A program made the position numbers and the translations under genes. Shown here piece by piece: positions 6,736 to 11,834 of a stretch of 11,834 bases of DNA (its first letter is position 1; each line of letters starts with the position of its first letter). This stretch comes from Patescibacteria group bacterium (GTDB lineage Bacteria; Patescibacteriota; Gracilibacteria; UM-FILTER-43-11), in contig JAJDCF010000028.1 of NCBI GenBank assembly GCA_029260955.1, positions 1 to 11,834 on the forward strand, in the 5' to 3' direction. The notes below the pieces were generated by a model. The model searched no databases. It had not been told where the DNA came from and worked only from the letters and a program-made list of their open reading frames with translations.

Positions 6736-7893
6736 CTAAGCAGCTTTCATCGGATATCCTCTGAAGTAGCGCTTTTTTAACATGTCATCATCTGGCAAGG
6801 CAGCAATGCGCTGTCTTTTTTCTTCTTTTGATAGTCCTTGCTTTTTGACTCTCCTGATATCACCAATAAGACTAGTTAAGCCTAAGGCTGCATTGGATCG
6901 TGCTGCTAGGACTAAATTTTCCAGGTTGGTCGTCAGTAATTGGCTTATCTTGGAATAGGTAACTTCATCATGACTTTTAGCTTTTTCGCTCATAATGCGA
7001 GCTGTTGCCCAGAGTTTGTCAATTTTATAGCTCACAAAAGCGGGAAAGCTCTCAATAGCCTCCACCCAATCAATATTCAAGTTAAAACGCTCAGTTAATC
7101 TTTTGAGCATATTTATTTTTCTATCGATGTTCGGAAAAGCATAGCCAAACAAAGTCGGAAGCTTTGTAATCATCTTCACTGGATCTTTGAAGCCCCTTTC
7201 TTTGAGGCCTTCCATTTTTGCATCGATGTTTGGAAAGCTATAGCCAATCAGTGATGGATTTGCAGTGATCAGCCTTACTGGATCTCTGAAGCCCCTTTCT
7301 TCTAGACCTTCCATTTTTTTATCGATGTATGAAAGAGCTAAACTAAAAAAGGATGGATGTGCAGTCACCAACTTTACCGGATTTTTGAAGCCCCTTTCTT
7401 TGAGGCCTTCTATTTTTGCATCGATGTTTGGAAAGGCGTAGCTAAATATGGTTGGTTTTTTTGCAGTCAACTTTACCGGATCTTTGAAGCCCCTTTCTTT
7501 GAGGCCTGTGATTTTTTCGTCGATGTATGGAAAGGTGTAGTTAAGTATTGATGGATGGGAAGTTATCAGCTTTACCGGATCTTTGAAGCCCCTTTCTTTA
7601 AGACCTGTGATTTTTTCATCAATATTTGAAAGCGTCAAGCTAAGCACAACGGGCAGTTTGGTAATCAGCTTTACAGGATCTTTGAAGCCCCTTTCTTTGA
7701 GGCCTGTGATTCTTTTGTCGATAAACCCCTTTGTATGAAGAGTAGGCTCTCCTACTTCCAATTTCCCAATAAAATCATCAGAAAAGCCCAATGTTCTCAG
7801 GAGTTCCCGCCTGCTTTCTAAAACAAGCTCACGGGTTTCCGGATCATTCGGAGTAGTCCTTAGGTCTATGGATCTAGTTACGTCAATACTCAA
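6736..7893 (-). CDS. mTERF-like helical-repeat protein, putative nucleic-acid binder
   Basis: The product has 385 residues, and the start used is TTG 7893. No ATG precedes it after the in-frame stop at 7924-7926, and none occurs before the repeats. A strong promoter about 22 bp upstream supports this start, although there is no Shine-Dalgarno sequence. Residues 1-57 are a charged helical head. Residues 58-255 are six tandem 33-residue repeats of the form ID-K-I-GLKERGFKDPVKLIT-xx-P-x8-N. Residues 256-295 are a degenerate seventh copy (IDRKINMLKRL to FPAFVSYK) and 296-385 form a basic helical tail. The pattern (leucine-rich helix, Gly-Phe turn, second helix, conserved Pro, then P-x-hydrophobic-x-x-Tyr, Ile-Asp-x-Lys) matches the mTERF repeat, whose eukaryotic members form superhelices that bind DNA or RNA in organelles. 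No signal peptide is visible, so it is probably cytoplasmic. TALE-like or another alpha-solenoid is the alternative; the glycine-rich base-reading loop of TALE repeats is absent. The gene looks monocistronic. The fold is fairly secure; the function is inferred. Confidence 0.72.
   Translation of the reverse strand: MSIDVTRSIDLRTTPNDPETRELVLESRRELLRTLGFSDDFIGKLEVGEPTLHTKGFIDKRITGLKERGFKDPVKLITKLPVVLSLTLSNIDEKITGLKERGFKDPVKLITSHPSILNYTFPYIDEKITGLKERGFKDPVKLTAKKPTIFSYAFPNIDAKIEGLKERGFKNPVKLVTAHPSFFSLALSYIDKKMEGLEERGFRDPVRLITANPSLIGYSFPNIDAKMEGLKERGFKDPVKMITKLPTLFGYAFPNIDRKINMLKRLTERFNLNIDWVEAIESFPAFVSYKIDKLWATARIMSEKAKSHDEVTYSKISQLLTTNLENLVLAARSNAALGLTSLIGDIRRVKKQGLSKEEKRQRIAALPDDDMLKKRYFRGYPMKAA
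7129..7722 (-). repeat. Six 99-bp in-frame tandem repeats encoding mTERF-like units
   Basis: The block GGATCTTTGAAGCCCC (plus-strand reading, with small variants) recurs at 7181, 7280, 7379, 7478, 7577 and 7676, spaced exactly 99 bp apart. Each unit encodes 33 residues. The GLKERGFKDPVKL part is almost invariant at DNA and protein level, while the segment around residues 22-31 of each unit differs. This points to recent duplication or gene conversion with divergence confined to one face. Confidence 0.95.
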
Positions 7894-7899
7894 TTTGGG

Positions 7900-7933
7900 G
7901 GTATAATAGTATATATTTATACCTTATTATACC
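7900..7933. promoter_or_regulatory. Nested AT-rich palindrome over the promoter of the repeat-protein gene (possible operator)
   Basis: The outer arms GGTATAATA (7900-7908) and TATTATACC (7925-7933) are perfect 9-bp reverse complements. Inside them GTATA (7909-7913) pairs with TATAC (7918-7922) around a TATT loop, with a 2-nt bulge (7923-7924). The element covers the -10, the likely transcription start and the short leader, so it could be an operator or a cruciform/hairpin site. It also lies just past the rsmE stop, but the minus-strand hairpin is followed by C residues rather than U residues, so it is a poor intrinsic terminator. Confidence 0.6.
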
Positions 7934-7944
7934 TATAGTGTCAA
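7916..7944 (-). promoter_or_regulatory. Sigma70-type promoter of the mTERF-like gene
   Basis: On the minus strand, TTGACA (7939-7944) and TATAAA (7916-7921) are separated by 17 bp. The -35 begins only 7 bp after the rsmE stop codon, so this gene has its own promoter and is not simply the tail of the ftsK-rsmE operon. The start is expected near 7909, which leaves a leader of about 15 nt before TTG 7893. Confidence 0.75.
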
Positions 7945-7951
7945 TAGTAGG

Positions 7952-8659
7952 CTACCGATTCAGCATTATCAGTGACATTGCGGAAATGGCTGCGGTTTCG
8001 GTACGAAGAATTCGCTTACCGAGCGAGAAAGGTTTTACATTGGAATCTTTTGCGAGAGCCAATTCTGATTCGCTGAGCCCCCCTTCCGGGCCAATGATGA
8101 TTTGAATTTCGCGCGCATCCTTCATATCTTTTTCATAATCTGCCAAGTGCTTGCTGCCTTCGTATACATAGGCAATAAATCCGTTAGACAATTTTCCTAC
8201 AACTTCATCGTAGTTTACCGGGTGGCGGATTTCGGGAATATTCATGCGGCCACACTGCTCGGTGGCTTCCATGGCGATTAACTGAAGACGCTCAAACTTA
8301 CTCATTCGGCGCTTTTCGGTGCGCTTAGTGACCAGTGGGAATATCTCGCTCACGCCGATCTCGGTGGCTTTTTGCACCACCAACTCAAATAGCGCGGGCT
8401 TTTTGGGAATGGCCTGATACAGGCTTACCTTTACCTTGGGCTCTGCCTTGTTTTTAACATCTTCAACTTTCTTATCGAGCATTTTTCGCCGATTGATATT
8501 TTCGATCTGCACCAGAAATTCTTTTTTACCATCAAAAACATGAAAAAAATCGTCATTCCACATACGAAGTACCTTGCCCACCTGATGTACAATGCGATTG
8601 TCTTCAATTCTCAAATACTCGCCTTTAAAAGCCAATGATGGAAGGTAAAAGCGATGCAA
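7952..8659 (-). CDS. rsmE: 16S rRNA (uracil1498-N3)-methyltransferase RsmE
   Basis: The product has 235 residues, a normal length for RsmE, which uses S-adenosylmethionine to methylate N3 of U1498 in 16S rRNA of the 30S subunit. Residues 1-70 form the PUA-like RNA-binding domain (MHRFYL start, HQVGKVLRM). Residues 75-235 form the SPOUT methyltransferase domain with family motifs: ELVVQKATEIGVSEIFPL (92-109), EATEQCGR (131-138), IIIGPEGGLSESE (187-199) and LGKRILRTETAA (213-224), the last two forming the knotted cofactor site. The start is TTG 8659; MHRFYL matches the usual family N-terminus and an AAGGA site sits 5 nt upstream. One base separates it from the ftsK stop, so translational coupling in an ftsK-rsmE operon is likely. 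All key motifs are intact. Confidence 0.95.
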   Translation of the reverse strand: MHRFYLPSLAFKGEYLRIEDNRIVHQVGKVLRMWNDDFFHVFDGKKEFLVQIENINRRKMLDKKVEDVKNKAEPKVKVSLYQAIPKKPALFELVVQKATEIGVSEIFPLVTKRTEKRRMSKFERLQLIAMEATEQCGRMNIPEIRHPVNYDEVVGKLSNGFIAYVYEGSKHLADYEKDMKDAREIQIIIGPEGGLSESELALAKDSNVKPFSLGKRILRTETAAISAMSLIMLNR

Positions 8660-8660
8660 C

Positions 8661-10847
8661 TTAGTCCTTGTTTAGATAGATTTCGCGTGGCTTGGCGCCA
8701 TTGGCTGGACCAATCATTCCATGGTCTTCCAGAATATCGAGAATACGAGCAGCGCGAGCGTAACCCACACTGAGCCTTCGTTGAAGGAGTGATGCAGATG
8801 CCTTACCGCTGTCTTGAATGAGTGCCAGAGCGTCGTTGTACAGGTTGTCCTGGTCTGTACCATCTCCTCCAGAACCTACCAGACCGGTATCAGCTCCTCC
8901 TTTGTTGGTAGTCTTAATGATGCTCTCATCGTAATCCGGCTCTACAGTTAGTTTGATGCGCTTTGTGACTTTTTCTATTTCTTTGGTAGAAACATAAACT
9001 CCCTGCACACGAACGGGTCGACTCATGTTGCCAGGCAAGTAAAGCATATCACCCATTCCCAATAGATCTTCGGCACCCACTCCATCGATGATGGTGCGAC
9101 TGTCGACTCCAGAAGTCACCGTGAAGGCGATGCGGGTCGGTATGTTGGCTTTGATCACACCGGTAATCACGTCTACACTCGGCCTTTGAGTAGCAATGAT
9201 TAAGTGCATTCCCACGGCACGGGCCATTTGAGCGATGCGACAAATCAGGGCTTCGGTTTCTTTCTTGTTCGCCTGCATCATCAGATCGGCGAGCTCATCG
9301 ATGACGATAACGATGCGATGTAGTGTTTTTTCTTCAGAAGCGTTGTATTCTTTAATATTCTTGTATCCCTTCTCGGCAAAATCCTGATAACGTCGGTTCA
9401 TTTCGGCCACAGCCCATTTAAGACTGGAATGTGCCTTTTCTGAATCGGTGATAACAGGCGTGAGCAAGTGCGGAATGCCGTTGTAAGGTGTCAGCTCTAC
9501 ACGCTTTGGATCGACCATTATGAACTTCAGGTCTTGAGGTGAATTTTGGTACAAAAGCGACATGAGAAAGGTATTCATTCCCACAGATTTACCAGAGCCA
9601 GTGGCACCGGCAATCAGCAAGTGGGGCATGGTTTCCAGATCATCGATAACCGGCATACCGGAAACGTCTCGTCCAATGGCCAAACGAAGCTTGGAGTTCA
9701 TGCTTCCAAACTCTTCACTCTCGAGCATTTCGCGCAGATGCACGACCATTCGCTTTTCGTTCGGTACTTCGATACCTACCAGTGACTTACCTGGAATCGG
9801 TGCCTCCATACGAAGCGCTTTGGCCGCCAAAGCCAGGGCCAGGTCGTCTTTGAGGGCTGTGATTTTGTTCAACTTAATTCCTTCGCTGGGTTTTAGAGTG
9901 TATTGCAAAACAGTGGGGCCGATGTTCACGTCTTTCATGGTCACATCGATGCCAAACTGAGCCAGCTTTTCACGAATTTTTTCGGCGTTGTCTTTTAGTA
10001 CCTTGTCGCTTACATAAACCTCGGAACTGGCGGAAGAAAGGATGTCCAAAGGTGGCAGCTCCCAACCGGAATAGTCTACTTCTTCGATTTTCTTCTCAGC
10101 TTTTTCTTTCTTTTCTATTTTGCCGGGCTTATTGATCTCGATGTCTTTGAAAATCTTATCTTCAGCCTTATTAGATGCACCAAAGTCATCGTCATCATCC
10201 TTCTTGGCCAGCAATGGCTTAACAATATTGAGTTCCTGACTGCCTCTATCCAGCAATGGCGATAGCTTTTTGGATCTTTTGCCCTTGGTTTCGATTTTGA
10301 GGCTACGATCTGGAATCAAGGCACGAATTATGTCACTAATAGAGACTTCGAAGGTAATAAGCGTTCCGACCAAAAAGAGTGTTCCCATGATTACCTTAGC
10401 TCCAATGTCAGAAATGAATAGGCGAAGCAGTACTGAGGTCAAAAAGCCAACGTAGCCTCCAAAAGTCTCAACACTATCTAGCATGGCGGTGACATCGGTC
10501 TTCATGTGGAATAGCCCTAAACCTGCGAATACCATCAGGGTTAAGCCCAGATACTTGGTGGCATTCAGCTGAACTCGACGGGCAAAAAACAGGGTGATAC
10601 TTAGCCCCAGAAAGATAACCGGAAGCATCACAGCACCTACACCAAAGATAAGCCTTAGGTAAGTGTTGAGTCCATCGCCCAAAATACCAGCCTTGCCACT
10701 CATTGCTAAATAAAAGATGATCGCCAAGCCAAAATAAATAACAGCACCGATTTCTCTGGCGATATGTGAGTCCAATTCGATTCTAAAATCTTTTTTTGGT
10801 ACGCGCCTTGCCTTTCTGGCAGCGCCTAGTTTTCGTCTTCTGGCCAT
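8661..10847 (-). CDS. ftsK: DNA translocase FtsK (SpoIIIE/FtsK family)
   Basis: The product has 728 residues and starts at ATG 10847; it is a short but complete FtsK. FtsK is a hexameric ATP-driven pump at the division septum that clears and sorts chromosome termini. Residues 1-30 are strongly basic and cytoplasmic. About four membrane helices lie between 33 and 170. Residues 175-265 form a short charged linker (run of Asp at 217-221, Lys/Glu-rich). The motor follows: alpha domain about 275-385 and RecA-like beta domain about 390-625, with Walker A GATGSGKS (414-421), Walker B VIVIDE (513-518) and the IIATQRPSVDVITGVIKANI segment (550-569). The C-terminal winged-helix gamma domain (about 665-725, ending in GAKPREIYL) reads KOPS-type polar DNA sequences. 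All motor motifs are intact. It has its own promoter but no Shine-Dalgarno sequence, and leads into rsmE with a 1-bp gap. Confidence 0.97.
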   Translation of the reverse strand: MARRRKLGAARKARRVPKKDFRIELDSHIAREIGAVIYFGLAIIFYLAMSGKAGILGDGLNTYLRLIFGVGAVMLPVIFLGLSITLFFARRVQLNATKYLGLTLMVFAGLGLFHMKTDVTAMLDSVETFGGYVGFLTSVLLRLFISDIGAKVIMGTLFLVGTLITFEVSISDIIRALIPDRSLKIETKGKRSKKLSPLLDRGSQELNIVKPLLAKKDDDDDFGASNKAEDKIFKDIEINKPGKIEKKEKAEKKIEEVDYSGWELPPLDILSSASSEVYVSDKVLKDNAEKIREKLAQFGIDVTMKDVNIGPTVLQYTLKPSEGIKLNKITALKDDLALALAAKALRMEAPIPGKSLVGIEVPNEKRMVVHLREMLESEEFGSMNSKLRLAIGRDVSGMPVIDDLETMPHLLIAGATGSGKSVGMNTFLMSLLYQNSPQDLKFIMVDPKRVELTPYNGIPHLLTPVITDSEKAHSSLKWAVAEMNRRYQDFAEKGYKNIKEYNASEEKTLHRIVIVIDELADLMMQANKKETEALICRIAQMARAVGMHLIIATQRPSVDVITGVIKANIPTRIAFTVTSGVDSRTIIDGVGAEDLLGMGDMLYLPGNMSRPVRVQGVYVSTKEIEKVTKRIKLTVEPDYDESIIKTTNKGGADTGLVGSGGDGTDQDNLYNDALALIQDSGKASASLLQRRLSVGYARAARILDILEDHGMIGPANGAKPREIYLNKD
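8665..8669 (-). promoter_or_regulatory. Ribosome binding site of rsmE
   Basis: The minus strand reads AAGGA, then CTAAG, then the TTG start. The site lies inside the last codons of ftsK and supports the TTG start. It is the only clear Shine-Dalgarno sequence in the window and belongs to the only clearly operon-internal gene. Confidence 0.7.
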
Positions 10848-10872
10848 CGGTTTTTATTTAATAATGGATTTG

Positions 10873-10901
10873 ATTTTACTACAAAATGCAGATTGTGCCA
10901 A
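10873..10901 (-). promoter_or_regulatory. Sigma70-type promoter of ftsK-rsmE
   Basis: On the minus strand, TTGGCA (10896-10901) and TAAAAT (10873-10878) are separated by 17 bp. It lies in the 58-bp gap between the permease stop (10906-10908) and the ftsK start. The transcript would begin near 10866, with a leader of about 19 nt and no Shine-Dalgarno sequence. Confidence 0.7.
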
Positions 10902-10905
10902 GATT

Positions 10906-11834
10906 CTACTTCTTAGTTTTTCGCCTTTTTAAGGGTGACTTTGGAAATGAGAAGTGTTCATCTTTTTCTAGAACAGCTTTGTACTCAAGTTTATAGATGT
11001 GAAGGAAGGCCAGAGCTAGTGTTAGGACTACTGGTCCAAAAAGCAGTCCTTTTAAGCCGAAAACAAAAGTACCTCCGAGCAAGACCAGCAAAGTAGCTAG
11101 TGGATGAAGGTGGGCGGAAGATCCGATTATGTAGGGCTTGATCACGTTGTCGGCGGCTGCCACAATAAAGACACACCAGAGCAAAAGTAAGATCGCGGTC
11201 AGATATTGCCCTCCTATAGCTAAGGCTGCCACAGCTGGGATCCAAATAATGGCTGTTCCAATGTATGGCACAGGTGAAAATAGGGCCGCGATCGCCCCCC
11301 AAAAGGCTGCATTGTTGATACCGGCTACAGAGAATCCAATTCCAACCAGGAATCCCTGGACAATAGCCGCTCCAAAAATCCCATAGATGATGCCGTAGCT
11401 CAACTTGTACATTTTGGTAAAGAGTTCCTGCCGATATTTTTTAGACATTGGCAATAGTGAACGAATGTAGTCCACCAGTTTGTCCCCTTCACGTAAAAAG
11501 TAGAACAGAGAAATAAGAAAAACCATCAAGTGCACTAAAAATAGTGAAAGGTGCTTGAGGATATTCGTTGTTTTGGTGAGTAAAAAACTACTGACCACAC
11601 CTACCGCATCTTTGGCTGTTTGAAGAATATCTGACGTGGAAAAAGGCAGATATTTGAGAGCTCCCTCAATTTTATGACCATAAGGAATCAGCTCCAGGAT
11701 TTTTGAAGTGGTACTTACATCACTTGTTTCAACGATCGTATTAATGCTGTCACTGACAACGGTGTAGGCGTCAGCAGCTTGCTCAGCAACAAAGAAACCG
11801 AAAAGCGTGAAAGGTAACAGGATTACGATTATGA
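10906..11834 (-). CDS. AI-2E/PerM-family membrane protein, 5' end outside the window
   Basis: The frame is open from the right edge to TAA at 10906-10908 (309 codons visible). Reading past the internal GTG at 11598 continues the family pattern (LLPFTLFGFFVAEQAADAY, then LKYLPFSTSDILQ), so the gene starts beyond the window, probably 40-60 residues further. Membrane segments in the visible part include LFLVHLMVFLISLFYFL, a GIFGAAIVQGFLVGIGF helix, the FWGAIAALFSPVPYIGTAI helix pair, LLLLWCVFIVAAADNVIKPYIIG and ATLLVLLGGTFVFGLKGLLFGPVVL. These carry the family hallmarks: PxPYIG, NxIKPYIIG, H-P-L-ATLL-LLGG and FG-GL-FGP. Members have been linked to autoinducer-2 export and to Na+/H+ antiport, but the substrate here cannot be read from sequence. 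The tail is basic (PLKRRKTKK). The family call is secure; the substrate is unknown. Confidence 0.92.
   Translation of the reverse strand, partial: IIVILLPFTLFGFFVAEQAADAYTVVSDSINTIVETSDVSTTSKILELIPYGHKIEGALKYLPFSTSDILQTAKDAVGVVSSFLLTKTTNILKHLSLFLVHLMVFLISLFYFLREGDKLVDYIRSLLPMSKKYRQELFTKMYKLSYGIIYGIFGAAIVQGFLVGIGFSVAGINNAAFWGAIAALFSPVPYIGTAIIWIPAVAALAIGGQYLTAILLLLWCVFIVAAADNVIKPYIIGSSAHLHPLATLLVLLGGTFVFGLKGLLFGPVVLTLALAFLHIYKLEYKAVLEKDEHFSFPKSPLKRRKTKK

Noticed and set aside
7357..7551. 64-codon plus-strand ORF inside the repeat array
   Set aside because: It is the antisense shadow of the tandem repeats and itself repeats with the same period.
7129..7722. CRISPR array
   Set aside because: The 99-bp repeats are in frame, have no repeat/spacer structure with unique spacers, and encode a regular protein repeat.
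7129..7722. TALE-like (BAT-type) DNA-binding repeats
   Set aside because: The repeat length is also 33 and LKERGF recalls the TALE repeat end, but the glycine-rich base-reading loop is missing and the Pro/Tyr/Ile-Asp-x-Lys pattern fits mTERF better.
7900..7933. Intrinsic terminator of rsmE
   Set aside because: The stem is almost entirely A-T and on the minus strand is followed by C residues, not a U-tract.
10906..11598. Permease gene starting at GTG 11598 (230 residues)
   Set aside because: The same frame continues to the right edge with permease-like sequence, so the GTG is internal and the gene is cut by the window.
1..11834. Recoded UGA (glycine) genetic code as in Gracilibacteria
   Set aside because: No in-frame TGA occurs in any of the long genes, including ftsK and the 2,069-codon RHS frame, and glycine uses GGN throughout.

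Overview
The window looks like ordinary bacterial chromosome. Housekeeping genes (ftsK, rsmE, a PerM/AI-2E-type permease) sit beside one giant secreted repeat protein and one unusual helical-repeat protein. The RHS protein reads through 2,069 codons with no in-frame TGA, TAA or TAG, so the standard bacterial code fits and a UGA-glycine code does not. The architecture of the RHS protein and the compact gene set resemble Patescibacteria (CPR)/Peregrinibacteria-like genomes. That assignment is an inference; no rRNA or clade marker is present.

Layout. Positions 1-6209 (minus strand) are one unbroken ORF running off the left edge. It has a signal peptide, a SpvB domain, FG-GAP/VCBS repeats, a TcdB-like middle region, a long YD/RHS repeat array, a Pro-Asp/Gly-rich linker, an Fn3-like module and an RHS core ending at the left edge; any C-terminal toxin lies outside. 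Positions 6210-6407 are a divergent promoter region. A small membrane-anchored coiled-coil gene follows (6408-6731, plus). It converges, with 4 bp between stop codons, on a minus-strand gene (6736-7893) whose product carries six near-identical 33-residue mTERF-like repeats. That gene has a strong sigma70-type promoter overlapped by a nested palindrome (7900-7944). Next are rsmE (7952-8659) and ftsK (8661-10847), separated by 1 bp and probably co-transcribed from a promoter at 10873-10901. The right edge holds most of a permease gene (10906-11834, 5' end missing).

How it fits together. ftsK-rsmE is a housekeeping pair (chromosome translocation at the septum, and 16S rRNA methylation). The RHS protein is a large envelope or secreted protein, probably a polymorphic toxin or adhesin carrier. 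The divergently transcribed membrane coiled-coil protein may or may not be related to it. The mTERF-like gene is the least expected item: these repeats belong to a family known mainly from mitochondria and chloroplasts, and here they form an almost perfect tandem array with variation concentrated in a few columns.
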